This document shows positions 50,887 to 59,604 of a stretch of DNA of 64,000 bases, one piece after another (the first letter of the stretch is position 1; the number at the start of each line of letters is the position of its first letter). The stretch lies in assembly GCA_964520325.1 (NCBI GenBank), contig CAZFOB010000001.1, positions 124,001-188,000 of the forward strand, written 5' to 3'. Position numbers and translations under genes: made by a program. Origin of the DNA: CAZFOB01 sp964520325 (GTDB lineage: Bacteria > Actinomycetota > JAICYB01). The notes beneath the pieces were generated by a model. The model saw nothing but the letters and a program-made list of their open reading frames with translations, was not told where the DNA came from and ran no database searches.

Positions 50887-50923
50887 TTTACCTCCGCGTA
50901 ACCGTCGGTTACCGTCCGGCAAC
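50887..50923 (+). promoter_or_regulatory. GTAAC/GTTAC operator upstream of glnA (GSI-beta)
   Basis: TTTAC-n6-GTAAC-n5-GTTAC-n6-GCAAC, with a perfect GTAACCG-T-CGGTTAC palindrome at 50898-50912. It ends 10 bp before a -10 TATGCT (50934-50939), so it occupies the -35 region. Same core as the site at 37627-37652; resembles GlnR boxes. Confidence 0.65.
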
Positions 50924-50933
50924 TCCTGTCGCC

Positions 50934-50939
50934 TATGCT
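50934..50939 (+). promoter_or_regulatory. -10 element TATGCT of glnA (GSI-beta)
   Basis: TATGCT follows the operator. The predicted leader is about 30 nt and contains AAGGAGA before ATG 50977. Confidence 0.5.
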
Positions 50940-50976
50940 CCCCAGCGGTCTACAACCCGATCAAGGAGACAGGCAC

Positions 50977-52398
50977 ATGGCTACACCTCAGGACGCGCTC
51001 AAGCTCGTCGCTGATTCGGGCGCGAAGGTCGTCGACATCAGGTTCGTCGACCTGCCCGGCCTCATGCAGCACTTCTCGATCCCCGCAGGAGAGTTGACCG
51101 CGGACGTGTTCGAGGAGGGATTGGGCTTCGACGGTTCGTCGATCCGCGGGTTCCAGGAGATCCAGGAATCCGACATGCTCCTGATCCCGGACGCCGACAG
51201 CGCATACGTCGACCCGTTCCGCCAGCACCCGACCGTCAACATCAACTGCTTCGTGAAGGACCCGGTGACCGGCGAGTGGTACACGCGCGATCCGCGCAAC
51301 ATCGCCCGCAAGGCCGAGGCTTACCTGAAGGAGTCGGGTCTCGCGGACATCTCCTACTGGGGCCCCGAGCCCGAGTTCTACATCTTCGACTCGATCCGCT
51401 TCGACCAGAACCAGCACTCCGGCTACTACTTCATCGACGCGATCGAGGGCATCTGGAACTCCGGAGCCGACGAGCCTGGCGGCAACAAGGGATACAAGCC
51501 CCGTTACAAGGAGGGGTACTTCCCGGTCCCGCCGATGGACCACTACCAGGACCTGCGCTCCGAGATGATGCTGAAGATGATCGACGCCGGGGTTCCCGTC
51601 GAGGTGCAGCACCATGAAGTGGGCACCGCCGGTCAGTCCGAGATCGACATGGGCTTCGGTCCGCTGTTGCAGCAGGCCGACCGCGTGATGATGCTCAAGT
51701 ACTTCGTGAAGAACGTCGCTTTCCAGGCGGGCAAGACGGCGACCTTCATGCCGAAGCCGATCTTCGAGGACAACGGCTCGGGTATGCACGTGCACCAGTC
51801 GCTGTGGAAGGACGGCAAGACGCTCATGTTCGGCGAGAGCGGCTACGCGCAGCTCTCGGAGCTCTCCCGCTACTACATCGGCGGACTGTTGCAGCACGCC
51901 GCGTCAATCCTCGCGATCGCCGCTCCGACGACGAACTCCTACCGCCGGCTCGTTCCGGGGTACGAGGCGCCGGTCAACCTGGTCTACTCGCAGCGCAACC
52001 GCTCAGCTTGCGTGCGGATCCCTGTCTACTCGAAGTCGGAGAAGGCGAAGCGGATCGAGTTCCGTCCGGCCGACCCGTCGTCCAACCCGTACCTCGCGTT
52101 CAGCGCGATGCTGATGGCCGGTATCGACGGGATCCTCAACAAGATCGACCCGGGCGATGCGATCGACAAGAACATCTACGACCTGCCGCCCGAGGAGGCC
52201 GCCGGAGTCCCGACGGTGCCGGGCTCGCTCGAACAGGCGCTGCGGGCTCTCGAGGACGACCACGACTACCTGCTGCGGGGAGACGTCTTCACCGAAGACG
52301 TCGTCCAGACCTGGATCGAGTACAAGTACCAGAACGAGATCGACCCGGTCCGCCTGCGTCCCCACCCCTGGGAATACTACTTGTACTTCGATCTCTGA
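50977..52398 (+). CDS. glnA: Glutamine synthetase, type I beta (adenylylatable)
   Basis: The main ammonia-assimilating glutamine synthetase type. 473 residues, with EGLGFDGSSIRGFQEIQESDM, EVGTAGQSEIDMGFG, the FMPKPIFEDNGSGMHVHQS signature, and the adenylylation loop KNIYDLPPEEAAGVP with target Tyr401. GlnE, which modifies this tyrosine, is encoded at 60062-62971. AAGGAGA upstream fixes the start, and a strong rho-independent terminator follows. The GTAAC/GTTAC operator in front is shared with the other synthetase gene. Confidence 0.96.
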   Translation: MATPQDALKLVADSGAKVVDIRFVDLPGLMQHFSIPAGELTADVFEEGLGFDGSSIRGFQEIQESDMLLIPDADSAYVDPFRQHPTVNINCFVKDPVTGEWYTRDPRNIARKAEAYLKESGLADISYWGPEPEFYIFDSIRFDQNQHSGYYFIDAIEGIWNSGADEPGGNKGYKPRYKEGYFPVPPMDHYQDLRSEMMLKMIDAGVPVEVQHHEVGTAGQSEIDMGFGPLLQQADRVMMLKYFVKNVAFQAGKTATFMPKPIFEDNGSGMHVHQSLWKDGKTLMFGESGYAQLSELSRYYIGGLLQHAASILAIAAPTTNSYRRLVPGYEAPVNLVYSQRNRSACVRIPVYSKSEKAKRIEFRPADPSSNPYLAFSAMLMAGIDGILNKIDPGDAIDKNIYDLPPEEAAGVPTVPGSLEQALRALEDDHDYLLRGDVFTEDVVQTWIEYKYQNEIDPVRLRPHPWEYYLYFDL

Positions 52399-52417
52399 GT
52401 TGGTACACTTTCAGAGC

Positions 52418-52442
52418 AAAAGCCCCGCTCAGCGGGGCTTTT
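52418..52442 (+). terminator. Rho-independent terminator of glnA
   Basis: AAAAGCCCCGCT-C-AGCGGGGCTTTT, a perfect 12-bp stem followed by CTCTTT, 20 bp after the glnA stop. Confidence 0.9.
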
Positions 52443-52463
52443 CTCTTTGTCGGTACCAGCGTC

Positions 52464-52469
52464 TATCGT
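52464..52469 (+). promoter_or_regulatory. -10 hexamer TATCGT, leaderless start
   Basis: TATCGT ends 7 nt before ATG 52477 of the LAGLIDADG gene, downstream of the glnA terminator, so the gene has its own promoter. Confidence 0.4.
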
Positions 52470-52476
52470 CGAACAC

Positions 52477-53259
52477 ATGTACGCAGAAACCGACCTCGCA
52501 TGGGCCGCCGGCTTCTTCGACGGTGAGGGCTGTATCGCCCGTAGCACCACACCCGTTGTCACCGTCAGCCAAGCGCACCTCGAATGCCTCGACATCTTCG
52601 CGAATGTTGTCGGCACCGGCACGCTCAAAGGCCCATACGAGAAGTCGACCGCGACGATGCAGCGGAAGCCCCAATGGATCTTCTACGCATACGGCCGTGA
52701 TGCACGCGCTACCTATGACCTCTTGGAGCCGTGGCTTGGTGCTTACCGTCGCGAACAGGCCGCCAAAGCCTTTCAAACGCCGATCCAGAAACCTCTCTCG
52801 GGGTCCTTCGCAACCTTTCCAATCGCGCAGCGGTTGGCGTGGGCTGGCGGCTTCTTCGACGCCGAAGGATGCTTCAGTCGCTGCGGCGACGGTCTCAACG
52901 CTCGGATCACGCATACCGATCCAGCCCTGCTCGAACAGTTCCGGGCCATCATCGGATTCGGGAAGGTCTACGGCCCCTACAAGCCGCATCCAACGAGCTT
53001 CGGAAAAAAGGACACGTTCGTCTACACGATCAGTGGCTTCGAACGGGTCCAGGCCCTACTGGCGCTCCTCTGGCCGAACCTCGGGTCCGCCAAGCGCACG
53101 AAAGCGATGTGGTTGCTCGACGAGCATCTGACTTACTGGAAGTGCGGCCACCGGCGGGGGCCGACTTGGAAGATGCACTGTCCGGATTGCTTCAAGCCGG
53201 GTCCGAAACCGGGCTTTCGTCAGGCCAAGAGATCCGACACAAGCCTTCCAGGTTTATGA
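52477..53259 (+). CDS. Free-standing LAGLIDADG homing endonuclease
   Basis: A 260-residue double-motif LAGLIDADG protein. The two motifs are LAWAAGFFDGEG (residues 7-18) and LAWAGGFFDAEG (120-131), with acidic residues D15 and D128 at the expected catalytic position. The C-terminus has WKCGH...HCPDC, a possible zinc knuckle. It is not inside an intron or intein, since flanking genes are intact. It sits between the glnA terminator and a cyclase gene. It may be a mobile endonuclease or a domesticated nuclease. A TTG at 52447 would extend into the terminator and is rejected. Confidence 0.82.
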   Translation: MYAETDLAWAAGFFDGEGCIARSTTPVVTVSQAHLECLDIFANVVGTGTLKGPYEKSTATMQRKPQWIFYAYGRDARATYDLLEPWLGAYRREQAAKAFQTPIQKPLSGSFATFPIAQRLAWAGGFFDAEGCFSRCGDGLNARITHTDPALLEQFRAIIGFGKVYGPYKPHPTSFGKKDTFVYTISGFERVQALLALLWPNLGSAKRTKAMWLLDEHLTYWKCGHRRGPTWKMHCPDCFKPGPKPGFRQAKRSDTSLPGL

Positions 53260-53368
53260 ACCGCGACCTGTAGTCCGTCCCGCCTTCACGCGTTTCGGTT
53301 CGCCAAGAGCAGTTTCACGCGGGATGCTCTAGCCGACAGGGTCGTGCACCCAGGGGCAGGGAGAAGTC

Positions 53369-56300
53369 TTGGTCTGCGGGAGCTGCGGGCGTCAGAACCG
53401 GGAAGGAGCTCGCTTCTGCGACGCGTGTGCCGCGCCGCTGGCGCCGCATTGCGGGCAGTGCGCCGCGGAGCTGCGGCCCGATGCGATCTTCTGCGACGCG
53501 TGCGCCGCGCCGGTCGGTGAGTCAGCCGTGCCCCCCGAGGCGCGCAAGATCGTGACCGTCGTCTTTGCCGATCTCATCGGCTCGACGCCACTTCAAGAAA
53601 GGATGGACGCCGAGTCGGTCCGCCACGTCATGGGTCGCTTCTACGAGGCGATGAGCGGAGTCCTCGAAGAGCACGGGGGCCGCGTCGCGAAGTTCATCGG
53701 GGACGCGGTCATGGCCGTCTTCGGTGCACCGTTCGTGCGAGAGGACGACGCCGAACGCGCAGTTCGCGCCGCCTTCGCCATGGTGGCGATCCTCCCATCG
53801 CTGAACGAAGAGATCGAGCAAGCTTGGGGCGTTCGGATCGGGATGCGCACTGGTGTCAACACCGGCGAGATCGTCGAGTCGAGCGAAGGGTTCGTGGTCG
53901 GCGACCCCGTGAACGTCGCCGCACGTCTCGAACAAGCAGCTTCCGACGGCGAAGTGCTCATCGGAGAGGAAACGTGGCGGCTCGTGCGCGACAAGCTCAC
54001 GCTCGAGCGCGTCGCCGACCTGGACCTCAAAGGCAAAGCCGAACCGGTCCCCGCGTACCGGCTGGTATCGCTCGACCCTCCCCCGGCCGAGTCGAGCGCC
54101 CCGTTCGTGGGTCGCGACGACGAGCTCGCCAAGCTCGCCGACGCATTCGAACGTGCGATCGCAGACAACTGCGCGCGGCTCGCCACCGTCATCGGCTCTC
54201 CCGGCGTCGGCAAGACGCGGCTCGCCGGCGAGCTGACGTCGTCGGCGGGCTCCCGAGCCCTCGTGCTCGAGGCGCGCTGCGAACCGGCTGGAACATCGAC
54301 CTTCGCGCCGATCGCCGATGCGCTACGCGAGGCCGCCGCGATCGACGAAGCAGCGCCGGACGACGCGGTCACCGCGGCACTGTTGGCGCTTCTTCCCCCA
54401 TCGCAGTCGGATCGCGAACGCATCGCATCTCGGGCTGCCTCCGTCCTCGGCGCCGGTGACCCCGGCCCCCCGGAGGAGACCTTCTGGGCTGTGCGTCGCA
54501 TCTTCGAAGCGCTGGCGCGCGAGCTCCCGCTTGTTCTCGTCCTCGACGATGTCCACTGGGCGGAGCCGATGCTGCTCGATCTCATCGAGCACCTCGCGGA
54601 TTGGACGCGAGACGCGCCGATGTTGCTGCTGGCACTGGCCCGTCCCGAACTGCGCGAGACAAGGCCATCGCTGACGCAAGCCGGCGCACGTGAGGCACTG
54701 ATCGTGCTGCTCGAAGGACTCGACGCGGAGTCGAGCGTGAAGCTCGCCGAGGATCTCCTCGGCGCCGACCAGCTTCCGGCCGCGTTGACCGAACGGATCC
54801 TAGCGTCCAGCGAAGGCAATCCGCTCTTCCTCCGCGAGCTCGTGAGGATGCTCGTCGACGATGGTGTGTTGCGGAAGGACGACGGCTCGTGGGTGGTCAC
54901 GGTCGATGCCACCGAGATCGACGTCCCACCGACGATCCAAGCGCTGCTGTCCGCACGCATCGATCGTCTGCCTGCCGACGAGCGCGTCGTCGTCGAACGA
55001 GCATCGGTGATCGGCAAACACTTCTACCGAGGCGCGGTGGCCGCGCTCTCGCCCGCTCCCGTCGCGCACGCATTGGACGGCCATCTCGAGACGCTCCGGC
55101 GCAAGGAGCTCGTCGAGCCCGAGGGCACGTACTGGATCGACGAGCCAGTCTTCCGCTTCCACCACGTCCTTATCCGTGACGCCGCCTACCGGCGGCTCCT
55201 GAAGGAAACGCGCGCCGAGTTGCACGAGCGCTTCGCGGAGTGGCTCGAGCGCAAGGCCGGCGACCTCGTCGGCGAGCACGAGGAGATCATCGGATACCAC
55301 CTCGAGCAAGCCCACGAGTACCGTCGCCAGCTCGGCCCCCTGGACGAACAGGACCGGGAGCTCGGCCGCCGGGCCGCCGAGCACTTGGCCGCCGCGGGAC
55401 GCCGCGCGATCGAGCGTGACGACCTCGCCGCGGCTGCGCCCCTCCTCGGCCGCGCTCTCGGCCGCCTCGAAGCGCCCGATCCCGAGATCCTGATCGACCG
55501 GTGCGAGGCGCTCCTCGATCTGGGCGATGTCGCGGCCGGAGGGCCGTGCGTCGAGGAGCTGACTCGTGCGGCCGGCACGCCGCGCCTTGCCGCGTGGGCC
55601 GACTGCTTCGTCGGACAGCTCGCGAACCTCGTCGATCCGGCGCATCTTCGCGACACCGCCGAGCGCGTCGCCGCCGCCGCGGAGCGATTCGAAGAGATCG
55701 GCGACGCGGCCGGTGCTGCCAAGGCGCACCACGTACACGCGCAGACACTCGGCCGCCTCGGACAGATCGGTGCGAGCGAGGCCGCCCTCGATCGCGCGCT
55801 GGCGGCAGCGCGTGAGGCCGGTGACAACCGTCGCTCGAACAGCGTGCTCGCCGGCGCTCCGGTGGCTGCGCTGTGGGGGCCGAGCCCCGTCACGAAAGCC
55901 AGCGGACGGTGCCTCGACGTCGTGCGCGTTCTGCGCATCACGACCGGATCGGCCGCCGTCGAAGCCACGGCGCTGCGGTGCCAGGCCGTGCTCGAAGCAC
56001 TACGGGGGCGCGCAGATGCCGCACGGAAGATGCTCGACGCGTCGCGCTCGACCCTCGAGGAGCTGGGCCTTCGACACGAGCTCGCGGAGAACGACGTCTT
56101 CGCCGGCAGGGTCGAACAGCTGTCCGACAACGCACCGGCCGCAGAGGCGAAGCTCCGCAGCGCCTATGACGAGTTGCGACGGTTGGGCGTCGATGCCGAT
56201 GCCGCATACGCCGCGGCGCTTTTAGCACGTTCCCTCTTGTCGCTCGGCCGCGATCAGGAAGCCGAGGAGCTCACACACGAAAGCGAGCGCCTCGGAGGCG

Positions 56301-58750
56301 ACGACCTGAAGACGGCGATCGCGTGGCGCGCCGTTCGGGGCGCAGCCATCGCGCGTCGCGGCGAAGTGGACGAGTCGCTGCGGCTCGCGCGCGAAGCGGT
56401 GGCGCTCGCCGAAGGCACAGACGCGTTGATCGACCACGCCGACGCCCGCCGCGCGCTTGGGCTGGCGCTGCGCGAGGCGGGACGAGACGCGGAGGCGGAG
56501 GCGGAGGTGGCTCGCGCGATCGAACTTTACGAAAGCAAAGGGGCGACGGCCGCGGCGGAGCGCGCACGCACCGCCGGCGAGCGCGCCGAGGTGAGCTCAC
56601 CCGAGGGGACACGAGTGGGCTTCGCACGCGTCGCGCCCGGTGTCGATACGGCCCACTTGGCGTACGTCGAGCGGCTCCGCGTCGCCGTCATCGAACATGA
56701 CTGGGAAGACTCGTTCGCTTCCGCCTTCCACTCGGATTTCGTCATGACCGACGTCCGCGCGGGTTTGCGCTCCGAGGTCGTCGGACGCGATGCCTGGGTG
56801 CAGGGCATCGGCGAGACGTACGACGGTCGCCAGGTCGACATCCAAATGGAGATCGTGGCCAGTCGGAACCGCGTTGTCATGGTCCGGATGTTCTTCTTCG
56901 GATCGGGAGACGCCGTCAGCGGGCCATGGGAGTCGGATCGCCTGACGGTCATGGCGTTGCACGCGGTCGACGATGTGTTGGTGCGGGGACATTATCTGGA
57001 TCCGGACGACCACGACGCCGCCGTCGCCCTGTTCGAGGAGTGGGCGGGCGCGGTCGTTGGCGTGCGGGCTGCGCCGGAGGTCCCCGCGCGTTTTACGACG
57101 TACTGGGAACGGTTCCGGTCGGCCGCGTCCGCCAAGGATTGGGAGATGTTCGGTTCCCTGTTCCACCCTCACGTTGTGTACGCCGATCACCGGACCGGGC
57201 TTCGGTCCGAGGTCGTCGGGCGAGACGAGATGGTCCGCGTCGTCCGCGAGAGCTACGGCACACGCGAGCTCGATGCCGATGTCGAGATCCTCGCCAGCCG
57301 GGGCGACGCTGCGCTACACGCGACACGCTGGTTCGGGCCCGGTGACGCGCTCGGAGGACCATGGGAGGCGGAGCGAATCTCCGTTTCGGTCCTCGACGAA
57401 CACGATCTCCTCGTCCGGGTCGACCTGTTCGACCCGGACGACCGCGTACGACCGTTCGCGTTGCTGCGGGAGTACTCCCTCACTCCCGGAGGCGTCGGCG
57501 CCGCCAGGAGCGTCGATCCGCGCCATCAGGTGTGTTGGGGGCACATCCGAACGGCCTTTGCAACGAAAGATTGGGCCTTGTTGGGATCGCTGTGGCACGC
57601 CGACATCGTTCACACGGACCGCCGCGCGGGACTTCAGTCCGAGGTCGTTGGACGTGATGAGTACATCCGTATCACACGCGAGAGCTTTGGGGCACGCGAG
57701 ATGGACTACGACGTCGAGATCATGGCCACCCGAGGCAACGCAGGTGTATCGCACAACCGTTGGTCCGGACCGGGCGACGAACTAGGTGGACCGTTCGAAG
57801 CCGACCGCCTCGTGTTCTACGTACTCGATGATCACGAACGGTTCGTTCGATTCGTCCTGTTCGACCCCGACGACCACGAAGCCGCGTTCGCGTTGCTGCG
57901 CGAGCATGCCGGCGGCGGCGTGCGCGCGGCGCCGGGCATCGATGCGCGCCACACGACGTGGTGGCAACGCGCGTGGTCCGCCATGGTAGCGAAGGATTGG
58001 GACACCTTCGGCTCCGGCCTGCATCGCGACGTTCTCTACGCCGACCGCCGGCCCGGGCTTCGATCCGAAGTCGTCGGACGAGATGAGATGGTCCGGGTCA
58101 TCCGCGAAAGCTATGGGACTCGCGAGGTCGATTACGAAGTCGAGATCCTCGCCACCCGGGGCAACGCAGGCGTCACCCACGGCCGTTTCTTCGGACCGGG
58201 CGACGATCTTGGCGGACCCTGGGAGACCGAACGGCTCAACTGCTACGTCCTCGAGGGGGAGCTCCTCGCTCACATGGAGCTGTTCGACCCCAACGACCGT
58301 GACGAAGTCCTGGCACGGCTCGAAGAGTTGGATCGAACAGACTCTCCGGTCAGCAGCCTCGTTGGTCGTTTCATCGAGGCCTACAACGCGCGCGACTGGC
58401 CGACACTCGAAGCCTTGATGGCGCCGGACTTCGTGCTCGACGATCGCCGACCGCTCGGTTGGGGAAGGTCGACGGGCTTTGATCCGTTCTTCACCCGCAT
58501 CCGGATCGGCATCGATGCGGCTCCCGACGCCCGGATCACCATCGCGTCCTGGCTTCGGCACAGCGACGACGCCGGGCTCTTCGATATGCCGATGCGCGGC
58601 CACATCGCGTCCGGAGGCGGGGACTTCGAGCTCGACCGCCTGATGCTGGCGGTCGTCGAAGGCGATCGGATCGTCCGCCTCGAGTCCTTCGACCCGGACC
58701 AGGAGTCTCTCGCGCTCGAGAGGTTTCACCAGCTCACAGCGACGGATTGA
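53369..58750 (+). CDS. Giant zinc-ribbon / class III cyclase / AAA ATPase / five SnoaL-like repeats protein
   Basis: A 1793-residue signalling protein. Residues 3-45 hold two zinc ribbons (CGSC...CDAC, CGQC...CDAC). Residues about 58-225 are a class III nucleotidyl cyclase domain with D68, D112, N182 and R186 all present, so it is probably active. Residues about 245-560 are an AAA ATPase (GSPGVGKTRLAG, VLVLDDVHWAEP). Residues about 600-1085 are TPR-like. From about 1090 to the end are five NTF2/SnoaL-like domains of about 130 residues, four sharing SEVVGRD. TTG 53369 is preceded by GGGAGAAG. The zinc-ribbon/cyclase/ATPase/TPR head is common; the repeat tail is not familiar to me. Confidence 0.85.
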   Translation: MVCGSCGRQNREGARFCDACAAPLAPHCGQCAAELRPDAIFCDACAAPVGESAVPPEARKIVTVVFADLIGSTPLQERMDAESVRHVMGRFYEAMSGVLEEHGGRVAKFIGDAVMAVFGAPFVREDDAERAVRAAFAMVAILPSLNEEIEQAWGVRIGMRTGVNTGEIVESSEGFVVGDPVNVAARLEQAASDGEVLIGEETWRLVRDKLTLERVADLDLKGKAEPVPAYRLVSLDPPPAESSAPFVGRDDELAKLADAFERAIADNCARLATVIGSPGVGKTRLAGELTSSAGSRALVLEARCEPAGTSTFAPIADALREAAAIDEAAPDDAVTAALLALLPPSQSDRERIASRAASVLGAGDPGPPEETFWAVRRIFEALARELPLVLVLDDVHWAEPMLLDLIEHLADWTRDAPMLLLALARPELRETRPSLTQAGAREALIVLLEGLDAESSVKLAEDLLGADQLPAALTERILASSEGNPLFLRELVRMLVDDGVLRKDDGSWVVTVDATEIDVPPTIQALLSARIDRLPADERVVVERASVIGKHFYRGAVAALSPAPVAHALDGHLETLRRKELVEPEGTYWIDEPVFRFHHVLIRDAAYRRLLKETRAELHERFAEWLERKAGDLVGEHEEIIGYHLEQAHEYRRQLGPLDEQDRELGRRAAEHLAAAGRRAIERDDLAAAAPLLGRALGRLEAPDPEILIDRCEALLDLGDVAAGGPCVEELTRAAGTPRLAAWADCFVGQLANLVDPAHLRDTAERVAAAAERFEEIGDAAGAAKAHHVHAQTLGRLGQIGASEAALDRALAAAREAGDNRRSNSVLAGAPVAALWGPSPVTKASGRCLDVVRVLRITTGSAAVEATALRCQAVLEALRGRADAARKMLDASRSTLEELGLRHELAENDVFAGRVEQLSDNAPAAEAKLRSAYDELRRLGVDADAAYAAALLARSLLSLGRDQEAEELTHESERLGGDDLKTAIAWRAVRGAAIARRGEVDESLRLAREAVALAEGTDALIDHADARRALGLALREAGRDAEAEAEVARAIELYESKGATAAAERARTAGERAEVSSPEGTRVGFARVAPGVDTAHLAYVERLRVAVIEHDWEDSFASAFHSDFVMTDVRAGLRSEVVGRDAWVQGIGETYDGRQVDIQMEIVASRNRVVMVRMFFFGSGDAVSGPWESDRLTVMALHAVDDVLVRGHYLDPDDHDAAVALFEEWAGAVVGVRAAPEVPARFTTYWERFRSAASAKDWEMFGSLFHPHVVYADHRTGLRSEVVGRDEMVRVVRESYGTRELDADVEILASRGDAALHATRWFGPGDALGGPWEAERISVSVLDEHDLLVRVDLFDPDDRVRPFALLREYSLTPGGVGAARSVDPRHQVCWGHIRTAFATKDWALLGSLWHADIVHTDRRAGLQSEVVGRDEYIRITRESFGAREMDYDVEIMATRGNAGVSHNRWSGPGDELGGPFEADRLVFYVLDDHERFVRFVLFDPDDHEAAFALLREHAGGGVRAAPGIDARHTTWWQRAWSAMVAKDWDTFGSGLHRDVLYADRRPGLRSEVVGRDEMVRVIRESYGTREVDYEVEILATRGNAGVTHGRFFGPGDDLGGPWETERLNCYVLEGELLAHMELFDPNDRDEVLARLEELDRTDSPVSSLVGRFIEAYNARDWPTLEALMAPDFVLDDRRPLGWGRSTGFDPFFTRIRIGIDAAPDARITIASWLRHSDDAGLFDMPMRGHIASGGGDFELDRLMLAVVEGDRIVRLESFDPDQESLALERFHQLTATD
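56650..58735 (+). repeat. Five tandem NTF2/SnoaL-like coding repeats
   Basis: Units begin near 56653, 57094, 57526, 57955 and 58360. Units 1-4 share a (K/H)DW helix, GLRSEVVGRD or GLQSEVVGRD, a Y-x-x-R-x-x-(D/V)-x-x-(V/M)EI segment, an FGPGD- or GSGD-like turn, GGPWE and a closing FDPDD. Unit 5 is diverged (YNARDWPTLEALM start, FDPDQES end). Units 2 and 4 are also close at the DNA level, implying recent duplication. Confidence 0.85.
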
Positions 58751-58845
58751 GCGGTATCCGCGAGCCGCGCTTGTGAACCCACGTTAACTTTCGTCAACTG
58801 ACTGCGGACCTCCAGGTCCCCGTGTAAGCTGGCGGCTCTTCATCC

Positions 58846-58875
58846 GGAAGGCCGGGGTTGTTGCCCCGGCCTTCC
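58846..58875 (+). terminator. Stem-loop terminator after the giant cyclase gene
   Basis: GGAAGGCCGGGG-TTGTTG-CCCCGGCCTTCC, a perfect 12-bp stem followed by GACATTTT, in the convergent gap. The T-run is short and set back four bases. Confidence 0.65.
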
Positions 58876-58905
58876 GACATTTTGGCCGACATTTTGGCCG
58901 ACATT
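58874..58905. repeat. 12-bp tandem repeat in the convergent gap
   Basis: GACATTTTGGCC occurs twice in tandem and a third partial copy (GACATT) follows, directly after the terminator stem. Confidence 0.75.
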
Positions 58906-58906
58906 C

Positions 58907-59596
58907 TCAGGACCTTTCGAAGTGGCGTGCGGCGTCCAGCGCGGTGTTCACCGACGCGATGTTCGCCGCCATGATCGGTCCATAGGGATACCCCGTTTCC
59001 ACGATCGCGGCTGCCGTCGCGTCGACGTCGTACGTCGTGAAGCGCAGCTCGATGTCATCACCGATGATCGCCCAATACGCACCTCGATCCCCGAACGGTT
59101 CGCCAACGCTCCCAGCGTTGATGACGCGAAGAGCACCGACGGTTCGCTCGAACTGTCCATGCGTGTGTCCGCACACGATGGTGCGCTCGTGCACATCCGC
59201 GCACCATTGCGTGATGCGTTCGGGCGGTGTTATGACCGTGATCAGATCAGTGTCGTTGCGCGGTGAGCCGTGGCAGTACAGGACGTCGTCGATCGATGTC
59301 GTCGCAGGTCGCGAGCGCAAGAACGCGAGATGCTCGTCGCTCAACCGGTCCGCGCACCAGTCGTTGGTTTCCTTCCATGTCCCGTCTACACGATCGAACA
59401 CGTCGCGGTCGGCGTTGCCCATGATCCACCGGACATCGCCGTCGAGCGATCGCAGCAGGTCCATCGTCTCCTGAGGCCACGGCCCCCACACGACGTCGCC
59501 GCCGATGACGACGGCATCGACATCGTCGAGCTCTGCCACGACCGCCTCGAGAGCCGGGAGGTTCGCATGCATGTCATACAGGGCCGCGACGCGCAT
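58907..59596 (-). CDS. YfcE/MJ0936-like metallophosphoesterase
   Basis: A 229-residue calcineurin-like phosphoesterase. Metal motifs in order: YDMHANLPAL, VIGGDVVWGPWP, IMGNADRD, LYCHGSPR and VCGHTHGQFER, followed by INAGSVGEPFGDR. Substrate unknown; relatives cleave phosphodiesters. It is distinct from the phosphoesterase at 13348. The start is divergent from the VOC gene with 8 bp between. Confidence 0.85.
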   Translation of the reverse strand: MRVAALYDMHANLPALEAVVAELDDVDAVVIGGDVVWGPWPQETMDLLRSLDGDVRWIMGNADRDVFDRVDGTWKETNDWCADRLSDEHLAFLRSRPATTSIDDVLYCHGSPRNDTDLITVITPPERITQWCADVHERTIVCGHTHGQFERTVGALRVINAGSVGEPFGDRGAYWAIIGDDIELRFTTYDVDATAAAIVETGYPYGPIMAANIASVNTALDAARHFERS

Positions 59597-59604
59597 GCCC
59601 CATC

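Noticed and set aside
52447..52476. TTG 52447 as start of the LAGLIDADG gene
   Set aside because: It would begin 4 bp after the glnA terminator stem with no ribosome binding site; ATG 52477 sits directly before the first LAGLIDADG motif and 7 nt after TATCGT.
53641..55017. 458-codon minus-strand frame opposite the giant cyclase gene
   Set aside because: Ser/Arg-rich shadow typical of high-GC antisense frames.
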